DNA of 64,000 bases from Asanoa siamensis (GTDB lineage Bacteria > Actinomycetota > Actinomycetes > Mycobacteriales > Micromonosporaceae), in the NCBI RefSeq assembly GCF_016862555.1, contig NZ_BONE01000035.1:1-64000 (forward strand). Direction: 5' to 3'. The stretch's first letter is position 1. Every line of letters begins with the position of its first letter. This document shows positions 17,813-26,743 of this stretch, one piece after another. The notes under the pieces were generated by a model. It searched no databases. It worked only from the letters and a program-made list of their open reading frames with translations, and was not told where the DNA came from. The position numbers and the translations under genes were made by a program.

Positions 17813-18666
17813 GACTTGACGGCACCTTCCATGATGCCGCCGATGATCTGACGGCCGAAGAACACGAACACGAGCAGCAGGGGTACGGTCCCGACGGCGG
17901 TCGCCGCGAAGACCTGTGCGTAGTCGGTGTAGTAGGCGTAGGACAGGAACGCGAGCGAGACCTGCAACGTCGGGTTGTCGTTGGTCAGCACCGCGTACGG
18001 CCAGAGGAACTGGTTCCAGGTGTCCATGAAGGTGAGCAGCCCGAGCACCGCGGCGGCCGGGCGCAGCGCGGGCAGCACGACGTTCCAGTAGATGCGCAGC
18101 GTGCTGCAGCCGTCGACGCGGGCCGCCTCGATCAGCTCGTCGGACACCGCCTGCGTGGCGTACTGCCGCATCATGAACACGCCGAACGCGCTGACGAGGA
18201 ACGGCACCGTGACCGCGTAGAGGGTGTCGTACCAGTTCAGCTCCTGCATCATGCCCCAGAGCGGGATCAGGCCGAGCTGGGTCGGCACCATCATCGTCAC
18301 GATGGTCAGCAGCAGCAGCGCGCCGCGGCCACGGAACCGCAGCTTGGCGAACGCGAAGCCGGCCAGCGTGCCGGTCAGCACCACCGCGACGGTGACCACT
18401 GTGGACACGATGACCGAGTTGACGATGCCCTTGACGAAGTTGGCGGCGTCGTTGTCGAGCACCCGCTGGAAGTTGGCCCCGAAGGCGTCGCCGGGGGTGA
18501 TCGGCGGCGGCACGGAGTTGATGGCGTCCAGGCTGCGGGTGGCGATGACGAACATGTAGTAGAACGGGTAGATCGACGCGAGAACGCCGATGACCAGCGC
18601 GATGTAGGTCAGGGGGCTGGTCTTCCAGAGGCGGGCGGAGGCCGCGACCATCGTGCGCTCCCTCAT
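17809..18666 (-). CDS. cebG: ABC sugar transporter permease CebG
   Basis: A 285-residue MalG-type permease with six hydrophobic segments. The cytoplasmic EAA loop is visible as [24 protein letters not shown], which should dock the shared ATPase. The start at ATG 18666 overlaps the cebF stop (ATGA). A second Met five codons later is possible. No ATPase gene is in the operon; CebEFG systems in actinomycetes usually borrow MsiK, encoded elsewhere. Confidence 0.9.
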
Positions 18667-19628
18667 TTCACGGTACGGCGGACGACGGCCAGGTTGATGG
18701 CGGCGATGATGCCGATGAGCACGAACAGCGCCCAGGCGATCGCGGCGCCGTACCCGGCGGTGTTGAGGCTGTTGATGCCCTTCTCGTACATGTACATCGC
18801 GACCGTCTGGAACTCCCGTTGCGTCCCACCGCGCATGTTGCCGTTGCCGAACACCAGCGGTTCGGTGAACAGCTGCAGCCCGCCGAACGTGGAGAGCAGC
18901 ACGACGAACACGAACGTCGGCGTGAGCATCGGCAGGGTGATCCGCCAGAACTGGCGCCATTGGTTGGCGCCGTCGAGCGCGGCCGCCTCGTAGAGGTCGC
19001 GCGGGATCGCCTGCATGCCGGCCAGCAGGATCAGCGCGTTGTAGCCCGTCCACCGCCAGTCGACCATGAACGCGATCGCGATCCACGAGCTCCACCGTTG
19101 CGCGTCCCAGTCGATCGGATCGACGCCGACGAGGCTGAGCAACCAGTTGGCGACGCCGAAGTCGCGCTGGAAGATCATGGCGAAGACGATCGCGACCGCG
19201 GCCACCGAGGTGATGTTCGGGACGAAGATGGCCATCCGGAACAGCGTCTTGCCCCGGAGCTGGGTGCGGTTGAGCAGGTTCGCCAGGAACAGCGCCAGGG
19301 CCAACTGCGGCACCGTGGCGACCACGAAGATGCCGAGCGTGTTGACGACCGAGTTCCAGAAGTACTCGTCCTGGAGCAGGGCAGCGTAGTTGTCGAACCC
19401 GATGAAGGTGTGCTCACCGATCAGGTCCCAGTCGTGCAGTGACATCCAGGCCGTCCGCAGCATCGGATAGAACCCGAAGATGCCGAAGACCACGAAGAAC
19501 GGTGCGATGTAGAGGTACGGCGAGTACTTCATGTCCCAACGGGCGCGCTTGGCCCCGCGGGTCGAACGGTGCCGGTGTGGCTTCGCCGGTGGGGACGGCG
19601 CCGGGCGCGCGGGCGTGGCGAGTGCCAT
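18663..19628 (-). CDS. cebF: ABC sugar transporter permease CebF
   Basis: A 321-residue MalF-type permease of the inner membrane. A basic N-terminal tail ([14 protein letters not shown]) precedes six hydrophobic helices, and the EAA loop [20 protein letters not shown] is clear near residue 215. It pairs with CebG to import cello-oligosaccharides delivered by the lipoprotein CebE. A 14-bp hairpin separates it from cebE and may lower permease expression relative to the binding protein. Confidence 0.9.
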   Translation of the reverse strand: MALATPARPAPSPPAKPHRHRSTRGAKRARWDMKYSPYLYIAPFFVVFGIFGFYPMLRTAWMSLHDWDLIGEHTFIGFDNYAALLQDEYFWNSVVNTLGIFVVATVPQLALALFLANLLNRTQLRGKTLFRMAIFVPNITSVAAVAIVFAMIFQRDFGVANWLLSLVGVDPIDWDAQRWSSWIAIAFMVDWRWTGYNALILLAGMQAIPRDLYEAAALDGANQWRQFWRITLPMLTPTFVFVVLLSTFGGLQLFTEPLVFGNGNMRGGTQREFQTVAMYMYEKGINSLNTAGYGAAIAWALFVLIGIIAAINLAVVRRTVK

Positions 19629-19651
19629 CTGGGTCCTTTCTCCGACCGTGC

Positions 19652-19682
19652 GGAAGGGCCCCTTGTCGCAAGGGGCCCTTCC
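19652..19682. repeat. 14-bp hairpin between cebE and cebF
   Basis: Arms GGAAGGGCCCCTTG (19652-19665) and CAAGGGGCCCTTCC (19669-19682) pair perfectly around a TCG triloop. It fills most of the cebE-cebF gap. It may act as a partial terminator or a 3' stabiliser of cebE mRNA, as hairpins do between binding-protein and permease genes in other sugar operons. Confidence 0.75.
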
Positions 19683-19694
19683 GGGGTCGTTCCG

Positions 19695-20987
19695 TCAGAA
19701 GGCGCCCTGCGTGGCGGCGTCCTTGATGAACTGGTCCCAGGCGGCGGCCGCGTTGGCCTCACCGTTCTCGTACGCCCGTAGCGCCGGCTCCATCGCCTGC
19801 TCCTTCACGGCCTGGTGCTTGGGGCCGAGGTGGACGGGCTGGATGCCCTCGACGCTGCCGCCGAAGATCTTGCCGGTCGGCGCGTCGGTGAAGTACGGGT
19901 TCGTGTAGGACTGGAACTCCGGGTTCTGCAGCGCCTCGAGGTTGGTCGGCAGTGGGCCTTTGAGCTTGAACGCCGACACCTGGCTCGTCGCGCTGGTCAG
20001 CCACTCGGCCAGCTTCGCGGCTTCGGTCTTGTGCTTCCCCCGTTCGGGCACGGCCAGCCACGAGCCACCCCAGTTGCCGGACTTGCCGGGCACACCGGCG
20101 ACGTCCCACTTGCCCTTGTTCTCGGGGCCCGAGTTGTCCTGCACGATGCCGAGCATCCACGAAGGACAGAACGTCGCGGCGAACGTGCCCTGCTTGAAGC
20201 CCGCGCTCCACTCCGGCGACCACGTGGCGGTCTTGGCGGTGATGTTGGCGTCGACCATCTTCAGCGAGGTGTCCCACGCCTGCTTCACGGCCGCGCTCTT
20301 GTCCGCGACGACGTTGTCTTCCTTGTCGTAGAAGATGTCGCCGCCGACCTGGAAGGTGATCGCGCTGGCCGCGGTGGTGACCGAGTCGAGCATGCCCTTG
20401 CCGGTCTTGTCGCGGTACTTCTTGCCGGTCTCGATGAACGCGTCCCAGTCGGGCCAGAGCGCGGTGACCTGGTCACGCTCGGTCGGCAGGCCGGCCGCCT
20501 TGAACAGGTCGCTGCGGTAGCAGACCGCGAGGCTGCCGACGTCGGTGGGCAGGCCGATCAGGCGCCCGTCGGCGGCCTTGCCGAGCTCCCACTTCCAGGG
20601 CAGGTATTCCTTGCTGTGGTCGGCCACCAGCGGCGTGAGGTCGGCCCAGTTCGTCGGGTTGATCTTGAACTCGTTGAGGATGCCCTCCTCGAGCGCGACG
20701 ACGTCGGCGATGCCCTTGCCGGTCGCCAGGCTCCGCACGATCTTGGGGCGGTATTCGTTGAGCTGCGCCGTCTTGCGCAGCTCGATCTTGATGCCGGTGT
20801 CCTTCTCGTACTGCTTGACCAGCTCGTCGTAGCCGAACTCGCCGAAGGTCTCGATGACCAGCTTGTCGGGCTTGCCGCCGGCGGTGTCGCCGGTGCCCTC
20901 GTCGCTGCCACAGGCAGCGACGCCGAGCACGACGGTGGATGCGGCGGCGAGTGCGACCAGCCTGGTGCGGCGCCGGATGACGCTCAT
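19695..20987 (-). CDS. cebE: Cello-oligosaccharide-binding lipoprotein CebE
   Basis: A 430-residue extracellular solute-binding protein. A basic, hydrophobic signal sequence (MSVIRRRTRLVALAAASTVV) ends in the lipobox GVAACGS, so Cys26 should be lipidated and the protein anchored outside the membrane. The mature part follows the cluster B sugar-binding fold (KLVIETFGEFGYDELVKQY, AALEEGI-like spacing, GSWLAVPERGKHK). It is the first gene of the cellobiose operon and lies about 90 bases after a promoter flanked by CebR boxes. Substrate assignment rests on the operators and on bglC. Confidence 0.88.
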   Translation of the reverse strand: MSVIRRRTRLVALAAASTVVLGVAACGSDEGTGDTAGGKPDKLVIETFGEFGYDELVKQYEKDTGIKIELRKTAQLNEYRPKIVRSLATGKGIADVVALEEGILNEFKINPTNWADLTPLVADHSKEYLPWKWELGKAADGRLIGLPTDVGSLAVCYRSDLFKAAGLPTERDQVTALWPDWDAFIETGKKYRDKTGKGMLDSVTTAASAITFQVGGDIFYDKEDNVVADKSAAVKQAWDTSLKMVDANITAKTATWSPEWSAGFKQGTFAATFCPSWMLGIVQDNSGPENKGKWDVAGVPGKSGNWGGSWLAVPERGKHKTEAAKLAEWLTSATSQVSAFKLKGPLPTNLEALQNPEFQSYTNPYFTDAPTGKIFGGSVEGIQPVHLGPKHQAVKEQAMEPALRAYENGEANAAAAWDQFIKDAATQGAF

Positions 20988-21065
20988 CCAGGACCCCTCT
21001 CAGGTCGGAGATGAAGGTGCGGTGGGTGGTCGGCGAAACCCGGGTACGTCGATTTCACGGTCCGC

Positions 21066-21079
21066 CGGGAGCGCTCCCA
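21066..21079. promoter_or_regulatory. CebR-type operator 1
   Basis: CGGGAGCGCTCCCA matches the 14-base CebR consensus TGGGAGCGCTCCCA at all but the first base. It covers the expected transcription start just after the -10 box, a position where a bound repressor blocks initiation. Confidence 0.8.
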
Positions 21080-21081
21080 CG

Positions 21082-21110
21082 AGATTGCCGAGCAGTTTCG
21101 TGTCCGTCAA
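21082..21110 (-). promoter_or_regulatory. Candidate promoter of the ceb operon
   Basis: On the minus strand TTGACG (21110-21105) and CAATCT (21087-21082) are separated by 17 bases, a good housekeeping-type spacing. The start would be near 21075, inside operator 1, giving a leader of about 90 bases before cebE. Operator 2 lies directly upstream of the -35 box. Confidence 0.6.
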
Positions 21111-21120
21111 TACCGGTCGC

Positions 21121-21134
21121 TGGGAGCGTTCCCA
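21121..21134. promoter_or_regulatory. CebR-type operator 2
   Basis: TGGGAGCGTTCCCA differs from the CebR consensus at one inner base. It lies ten bases upstream of the -35 element of the cebE promoter and 22 bases from operator 3, start to start. Confidence 0.8.
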
Positions 21135-21142
21135 AACCGTTA

Positions 21143-21156
21143 TGGGAGCGCTCTCA
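21143..21156. promoter_or_regulatory. CebR-type operator 3
   Basis: TGGGAGCGCTCTCA differs from the CebR consensus at one base. It is the copy nearest the divergent STAND gene (start 21252), so it could also affect that gene. Spacing to operator 2 is about two helical turns, fitting cooperative binding. Confidence 0.75.
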
Positions 21157-21251
21157 CGAAATGAACGTCGCAATCTGTGGGACCCGCCCTACGCAGCGCT
21201 GCGGCCGGCAGGTACCTTCGTTGGCCGTACGGGGGGATGTGATGGTTTTTC

Positions 21252-23837
21252 ATGGCAAGCTCTGGGGAGCCGGCCAGTGGGTCGCACAGTGTGATCCACA
21301 CGCCGGACCACCGGTTGCGCGTGTTTGTCTCGTCGACCCTGGAGGAGCTGGAGCCTGAGCGCCTGGCCGTCCGGGACGCGATAGCCCGGATGCGGCTGGT
21401 GCCCGTCATGTTCGAGCTGGGCGCGCGGCCGCACAATCCCCGCGACGTCTACCGGGCCTACATCGAGCAGAGCCAGCTCTTCGTCGGCGTCTACTGGGAG
21501 AGCTACGGCTGGGTCGGGCAGGGCGCCGAGGTCTCCGGCATAGCCGAGGAGTTCCAGGTCGCCGCGCACCTCCCCAAGCTCGTCTACGTCAAGACCCCCG
21601 CCCCCAACCGTGACCCCCGGCTCACCGCGATGCTCGACCGCGTCCGCGACGACGCCCGAGTCAGCTACCGGCAGTTCCGCACCGCCGACGAGCTGCGCCG
21701 GGTGGTCAGCGAGGACATCGCGCTGCTGCTCACCGAGCGGTTCAACCCGCGGCCCAGCGCGGACGTCGAGCCCGACGTGGGCCCCCGCGACGAGCTGCCC
21801 GTGCCGCCCAACCCGCTGCTCGGCCGGCGCATCGAGCAGCGCACCCTGCGCACGCTGCTGACCAGCGACGACGTCCGGCTCGTCACGCTGACCGGGCCCG
21901 GCGGTGTCGGCAAGACCCGCCTCGCCATGGAGCTGGGCTCGGAGCTGCGCGGCACGTTCGCCGACGGGGTGCGGTTCGCCGACCTGTCCGGCGTCACCGA
22001 CCCGGCGCTGGTGCCCGCCGCGCTGGCCCAGTCGCTCGGGCTGCGGACCATTCCCAACCGGCCGCCCCTCGACGACGTCGTCACGTACCTGCGCAACCGC
22101 TCTTTGCTGCTGGTCGTCGACAACATGGAGCACCTCGCGGACGCCTCGCCCGCGCTCGCCGCGGTGCTCGACGCCGCTCCCGGCGTCATGATCCTGGCCA
22201 CCAGCCGGGTTCCGCTGCGACTGACCGGCGAGCACGTGTTCGACGTGCCGCCGCTGCCGGTGCCCCGCCCCACGGAGGACCCGGTGGTCGCCGTCCGCCG
22301 CGACGGCGCCGCCCGGCTGTTCGTCGAGCGGGCCCGTGCCGCGAAGGCGGACTTCGCGGTCGGGGCCGGCGAGGCCGCCGCGATCGCCGAGATCGTCCGC
22401 CGGCTCGACGGGCTGCCGCTGGCGATCGAGCTCGCCGCCGCGAAGGTGCGCGTGCTGACCCCGCGGGCACTGCTGGACCGGCTGGCCAGCCGGCTCGGCA
22501 CGCTCACCGGCGGCGCCCGCGACCTGCCCGCCCGGCAGCGCACGCTGCGCGACGCGATCGCCTGGAGCTACCAGCTCCTCCCGCCCGGCGAGCAGGAGCT
22601 GTTCGCCCGGCTCGGTGTCTTCGCCGGCGGGTTCGACCTGGACGCCGCCCGCGCGGTGGCCGGCGTGCCGGAGCGCTACGAGGGGCTCGACGCGCTCTCG
22701 TCGCTGATCGAGAGCAGCCTGGTCACGCAGGAGCCCGGCGACCACGAGCCGCGCTTCACGATGCTCGGGATCATCCGCGAGTTCGCGCTGGAGCGGCTGC
22801 ACGACGTCGGCGACTGGCAGGACACCCACGACCGGCACGCCCACCACTACCTGGACTTCGCGGAGCGCACCTCCCCGCCGCTCGGCCGCACGTCGACCAA
22901 CCCGCAGGCGGCCGCCGAGCTCGAGCTCGAGCACGACAACATCCGCGCCGCGATCGCCTGGTTCATCGAGACCGGCCAGCTCGAGGAGGCGGTGCGGTTC
23001 GGCTGGATCATCTGGGTCCTGTGGTGGCTGCGCGGCCACACCGACGAGGGCGCGCGCAACATCAAGCAGGTCCTGGCCCGCGCCGACGAGCTCTCGCCCC
23101 GGGCGTACGCCCACGTGCTCTTCGGCGACGGCGCGATCTCGGTGATGACCGGGCAACCGGCGCACGGGCGGGCCCAGCTCGAACGGGCGCTGCCGCTGCT
23201 GCGCGAGCTGGGTGACGACGACGCGACCGCGCGGGCGGCCGGCATGCTGGGCCAGCTCGCCATCGCCCGCGGCGAGTACGACCTCGCCCGCGAGCTGCTC
23301 GAGGAGACCAAGGAGATCAGCGAGCGGCTGGGCGAGGAATGGATGATCTCGCTCTACTACGCCCGGCTGGGCCTGGTGCCGCTGGCGACGGGCGACTACG
23401 CGTCCGCCACCGCCCAGTTCAGCGACGGGCTGCGGGTCGCCCGCAAGACCAACGACTACCTGGGTGAGGTCGTGGCGCTCTACAGCCTGGCCGTCACGAC
23501 CCTGGCCAAGGGCGACCCGGAGAGCGCGACCGCCTGCCTGGAGTCCGGCCTGCGGGCCGCTGCCGCCAACCAGGACGAGGCGGGCGCGTCGCTCTTCCTG
23601 GAGGCGCTGTCCGACCTCGCCGCGCGGCACGGCGCGACCGAGCGGGCGGTCCGGCTGGCCGCGTCCGCGCGGAAGCTGCGCACGCTGGCGAGCGCGGCCT
23701 GGATGCGGTCGTACGTGCCGGCGTGGCCGGGCGGTGGCCTCGACCTGGACACCCGCGCGTACGCCCGGACCTGGGCCGAGGGCATGGCCGACAACCTCGG
23801 CTCGGCGGTGGCGTACGCACTGGACGGTTCGCGATGA
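21252..23837 (+). CDS. DUF4062-STAND NTPase-TPR protein
   Basis: An 861-residue multidomain protein. Residues about 20-150 form a DUF4062 domain (RLRVFVSSTLEELEPERLAV, QSQLFVGVYWESYGW). A STAND/NB-ARC-type ATPase follows from about 185: the P-loop GPGGVGKT at 215-222, Walker B SLLLVVDNMEHL with Asp290, and the sensor ATSRVPLR. A winged-helix part (GEQELFARLGVFAGGFDLD) leads to helical TPR-like repeats (about 555-800). Such proteins are molecular switches in signalling, regulation or phage defence. The repeats likely sense a ligand and DUF4062 may be the effector. The divergent neighbour is the ceb promoter. Confidence 0.82.
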   Translation: MASSGEPASGSHSVIHTPDHRLRVFVSSTLEELEPERLAVRDAIARMRLVPVMFELGARPHNPRDVYRAYIEQSQLFVGVYWESYGWVGQGAEVSGIAEEFQVAAHLPKLVYVKTPAPNRDPRLTAMLDRVRDDARVSYRQFRTADELRRVVSEDIALLLTERFNPRPSADVEPDVGPRDELPVPPNPLLGRRIEQRTLRTLLTSDDVRLVTLTGPGGVGKTRLAMELGSELRGTFADGVRFADLSGVTDPALVPAALAQSLGLRTIPNRPPLDDVVTYLRNRSLLLVVDNMEHLADASPALAAVLDAAPGVMILATSRVPLRLTGEHVFDVPPLPVPRPTEDPVVAVRRDGAARLFVERARAAKADFAVGAGEAAAIAEIVRRLDGLPLAIELAAAKVRVLTPRALLDRLASRLGTLTGGARDLPARQRTLRDAIAWSYQLLPPGEQELFARLGVFAGGFDLDAARAVAGVPERYEGLDALSSLIESSLVTQEPGDHEPRFTMLGIIREFALERLHDVGDWQDTHDRHAHHYLDFAERTSPPLGRTSTNPQAAAELELEHDNIRAAIAWFIETGQLEEAVRFGWIIWVLWWLRGHTDEGARNIKQVLARADELSPRAYAHVLFGDGAISVMTGQPAHGRAQLERALPLLRELGDDDATARAAGMLGQLAIARGEYDLARELLEETKEISERLGEEWMISLYYARLGLVPLATGDYASATAQFSDGLRVARKTNDYLGEVVALYSLAVTTLAKGDPESATACLESGLRAAAANQDEAGASLFLEALSDLAARHGATERAVRLAASARKLRTLASAAWMRSYVPAWPGGGLDLDTRAYARTWAEGMADNLGSAVAYALDGSR

Positions 23838-23844
23838 TGGGTCG

Positions 23845-24636
23845 GTGCCGCTGATCCATTCGGTGCCGCTGCGACCGTCCGCCGGGGCGTGCCGCGCGAC
23901 GCCCGGCCGGCCGGACCCCCGGCTGCGGGGCCTGGTGCTGGGCTACGGCGGGTTCTCCTCGCACACCGGCGCGCCCGTCGCGCACCGCCTCCTGCCGCTG
24001 CCCTCGACCACCCTCGTCCTCGCCTTCGACGGCCCGTTCGCCCTGTTCAGCGGGCCGCGGGCGCGGGCGACCGTGGACGGCCCGACCACCTGGGGCCGCG
24101 GCGTCTCCGTCGGGCTGACCCCGGCCGGCGTGTCCGTCCTGTTCGGACTGCCGATGAGCGCGCTCGCGGACCAGACCGTGGACTGGCACGACGTGCTCGG
24201 GCCGCGGGCCGACCCGCTGGCCGCCCGGCTGGCCGAGGCGCCGTCCTGGCGCGCCCGCTTCGCCCTGCTGGACGCCGCGCTGCTGGCCCGGTTGGGTGAG
24301 GGCGCGCCGTCGACCCTCGTCGCCGCCGCCTGGCAGCGCCTGTGCGGGCCGCCCGTCCCGGTGGGCCTACTCGCGTCCCGCCTGGGCGTGAGCCGACGCG
24401 CGCTGGAGGTCGGGTTCCGCCGGGAGGTCGGGCTCTCGCCGGGCGCGGTGTCGCGGGTGACGCGGTTCCAGACCGCGCTGACGCTGCTCGGCGACGGTCT
24501 CCGCCCGTCGCTCGCTGCCGCGGCGGCCGGTTACGCCGACCAGCCGCACTTCAGCCGCTCCGCGCGCGCGATGGCCGGGCTGACACCGGCACAGCTGTGC
24601 GCAATCGTTCAATACCGGCCGCTGCCCGGCGCGTAG
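23845..24636 (+). CDS. AraC-family transcriptional regulator
   Basis: A protein of 263 residues with the start at GTG 23845, seven bases after the STAND gene stop. The C-terminal about 90 residues hold the double HTH of AraC proteins: VGLLASRLGVSRRALEVGFR, then SLAAAAAGYADQPHFSRSAR and MAGLTPAQL. The N-terminal region is a cupin-like sensor with no recognisable ligand. It is followed ten bases later by an SDR gene in the same direction. Control of that dehydrogenase is a fair guess; no operator was found. Confidence 0.82.
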   Translation: MPLIHSVPLRPSAGACRATPGRPDPRLRGLVLGYGGFSSHTGAPVAHRLLPLPSTTLVLAFDGPFALFSGPRARATVDGPTTWGRGVSVGLTPAGVSVLFGLPMSALADQTVDWHDVLGPRADPLAARLAEAPSWRARFALLDAALLARLGEGAPSTLVAAAWQRLCGPPVPVGLLASRLGVSRRALEVGFRREVGLSPGAVSRVTRFQTALTLLGDGLRPSLAAAAAGYADQPHFSRSARAMAGLTPAQLCAIVQYRPLPGA

Positions 24637-24646
24637 CGTGCCCGGC

Positions 24647-25357
24647 ATGACCTCCACCGCACTCGTCACCGGCGGCTCCCGCGGCATCGGCCGGGCCGTC
24701 GTCGACCGGCTGGCCGCTGCCGGCCACCGGGTCGTGTTCACCTACGCACGGGACAAGGTGGCGGCCGACGAGGTGGTGGCCCGCTGGCCCGGCACCGTCG
24801 CCGTGCGCGCCGACCAGACCTCACTGTCCTGTTTGGACGCCATGTTCGGGCCGGTCCAGGATGGACTCGACATCCTCGTCAACAACGCGGCCGTCATCGT
24901 GCCGGCGGCCATCGCGGACGTCACGTCCGAGGAGTTCGACCGGGCGATGACCGCCAACACGAAGGTGCCGCTGCTGGCGATCGGCCGCGCCGCGGCGCTC
25001 ATGCGCGACGGCGGCCGGATCGTCAACATCTCGACCCTCAACACCGTGTCGCCCGCGCCCGGGAACGTCCTCTACTGCGCCAGCAAGGGCGCGCTGGAGC
25101 AGGTCACCGCGGTCGCGGCGCGCGAGCTCGGCCCGCGCGGGATCACGGTCAACACGGTGTCGCCGGGTGCCACCGACACCGACCTGCTGCGGGCCAACAA
25201 CAGCGCGGAGGAGCTGGAGCTGTCGGCGCGGTGGAGCGCGCTCGGGCGGCTCGGCCGGCCCGACGACGTGGCCGCGGTCGTGTCGTTCCTGACCACACCC
25301 GAGGCCGGGTGGCTCACGGGACAGAACATCCGCGCGACGGGCGGGCTGCTGTTCTGA
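24647..25357 (+). CDS. Short-chain dehydrogenase/reductase
   Basis: A 236-residue classical SDR. The cofactor motif TGGSRGIGRAV is near residue 10, NNAAV near 79, the catalytic Ser in VNISTLNTVS and the YxxxK motif YCASKGALEQV. It should oxidise or reduce an alcohol/ketone with NADP(H); the FTYARDK segment after strand 2 favours NADP. ATG 24647 is chosen; a GTG nine bases earlier is possible. It is co-directional with the AraC gene and the GNAT fusion. The substrate is not known. Confidence 0.85.
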   Translation: MTSTALVTGGSRGIGRAVVDRLAAAGHRVVFTYARDKVAADEVVARWPGTVAVRADQTSLSCLDAMFGPVQDGLDILVNNAAVIVPAAIADVTSEEFDRAMTANTKVPLLAIGRAAALMRDGGRIVNISTLNTVSPAPGNVLYCASKGALEQVTAVAARELGPRGITVNTVSPGATDTDLLRANNSAEELELSARWSALGRLGRPDDVAAVVSFLTTPEAGWLTGQNIRATGGLLF

Positions 25358-25371
25358 GAGGCTTGTGCCTC

Positions 25372-26109
25372 ATGGAGATCAGAACGGCCGGCCCGGGCGA
25401 CGTCGCCGGAATCGTGGCCATCGGGCACGAGACCTGGCCCTCGACGTACGCGTTCGCGGGCGCCGACTACGTCGCGTACGGCCTGGCGACGTGGTGGTCC
25501 GCCGAGGCGACCGAACGCGCCATCGCGAACACCACGGTCCTCGTCGCGGCCGACGGCGACGACCTGCTCGGCATCGGCAACCTCGACCTGTCCGGCGAGA
25601 TCCCGATCATCTGGCGGCTGTACGTGCGGCCGGCGGCGCAGGGCCACGGCGCGGGCTCGGCCCTGTTGACCGCCCTGGTCGAGGCCGCGGGCGGCCGTCC
25701 GGTGCGGCTGGCCTACCTGGCCGGCAACGACCCCGCGGCCCGCTTCTACGCCCGGCACGGCTTCGTCGAGTCGCACCGCCAGCCGGCCGACCAGCCCGGC
25801 TGGCCGGAGTCGGTCTGGCTGGAGCGCCCCGGTGACGGGCTGCTGCTGGCCGCGGTCGTCGAGATGGCTTCCGATGCCGAGGCGGGCCGGCGCTACGAGG
25901 ACGCGGTGCTGGCGCTGCTCGGCCGGCACGGCGGCGCGCTGGAACGCCGCACCCGGTCGACCGACGGGACGACCGAGGTGCACCTGATCCGCTTCACGTC
26001 CCGGGCCGGCCTCGAGTCCTTCATGACCGACCCGGACCGCCTCGCCCACCGGGAGCGGATCGGCGCGGCCGCACCGACCACCCGCGTCGTCGAGGTGGTC
26101 GACGTCTGA
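25372..26109 (+). CDS. GNAT acetyltransferase fused to a ferredoxin-like monooxygenase-type domain
   Basis: A 245-residue protein. Residues 1-150 form a GNAT domain (MEIRTAGPGDVAGIVAIG; IIWRLYVRPAAQGHGAGSALL; PAARFYARHGFVESHR). From about residue 160 a second domain begins, LLAAVVEMASDAEAGRRYED, with ALERRTRSTDGTTEVHLIRF and LESFMTDPDRLAHRERIG. This resembles the DUF1330/antibiotic-monooxygenase dimeric alpha-beta-barrel fold. The join has no stop codon or frame change. The start ATG 25372 follows GAGAGG. Biological role unknown. Confidence 0.65.
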   Translation: MEIRTAGPGDVAGIVAIGHETWPSTYAFAGADYVAYGLATWWSAEATERAIANTTVLVAADGDDLLGIGNLDLSGEIPIIWRLYVRPAAQGHGAGSALLTALVEAAGGRPVRLAYLAGNDPAARFYARHGFVESHRQPADQPGWPESVWLERPGDGLLLAAVVEMASDAEAGRRYEDAVLALLGRHGGALERRTRSTDGTTEVHLIRFTSRAGLESFMTDPDRLAHRERIGAAAPTTRVVEVVDV

Positions 26110-26125
26110 CGCCGGTCCCGCCGAT

Positions 26126-26743
26126 CTAGCTGCGGGGGATCGACTGCTCCACGGTCGCGATGACGCCGGTCGCGTGGGCCGGCGTCATCCGGAGCTGCTC
26201 GGCGATCCAGTGGATGGCGTCGCGCTCCGGCTGGCTGAGGGGGCCGTCGGCGAGGGCGATGCGGACCGCGTTGGCGAGTTGGCGCTCGCACGCGTCCTGG
26301 GTGAAGTTGGCGGCCAGGGCGCGCAACGGCTCCACCGCGAACTCGGCCGGCTGGGCCGCGTCGGTCGGCACGTGGGCCAGGTCGTAGTCGGTGGCGCCGG
26401 CCTCGCGGACCGCGTCGACCGCCGCCCGGGCCGAGGCCTCGGAGACACCGCCGGCGCGCAGCACGACCGCCGCCGCGGCGCGCATGCCCGCCGGGAGCGC
26501 GTGGGTGAGCTGCGCCGTCGTCGCGCGGGTCAGCACGATCGGGTCGAACTTGGTGCGGCACGTCTTGCAGCGCACCACCTCGCCGACCTTGTCGAGCGGG
26601 ATCACCGGCAGGAAGAAGAGCGTGAAGAAGCGCCGCGCGGTGCGGTGCTCGTATTCGCGGTCGCCGCCGCAGTGCGGACAGTGGAACTGCCCGGTGCCGA
26701 TCAGGCCGAAGATGTAGAAGACCGAGACACCGAAAATGATCAT
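26126..26743 (-). CDS. Zinc-ribbon protein with TerB-like C-terminal domain
   Basis: A 205-residue protein. After a hydrophobic N-terminus (MIIFGVSVFYIFGLIG) come two CxxC pairs, FHCPHCGG and VRCKTCRTKFD, forming a zinc ribbon, with the hydrophobic FFTLFFLPVIPL between them. The C-terminal about 110 residues are helical and acidic (ALADGPLSQPERDAIHWIAEQL) in the manner of tellurite-resistance TerB/YjdB-like domains. ATG 26743 is the start. Homologous zinc-ribbon proteins are widespread in actinomycetes without assigned function. Confidence 0.65.
   Translation of the reverse strand: MIIFGVSVFYIFGLIGTGQFHCPHCGGDREYEHRTARRFFTLFFLPVIPLDKVGEVVRCKTCRTKFDPIVLTRATTAQLTHALPAGMRAAAAVVLRAGGVSEASARAAVDAVREAGATDYDLAHVPTDAAQPAEFAVEPLRALAANFTQDACERQLANAVRIALADGPLSQPERDAIHWIAEQLRMTPAHATGVIATVEQSIPRS

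Noticed and set aside
21189-23630. 813-residue minus-strand open frame opposite the STAND gene
   Set aside because: The plus-strand frame has P-loop, Walker B and TPR motifs; the antisense frame has only low-complexity sequence.
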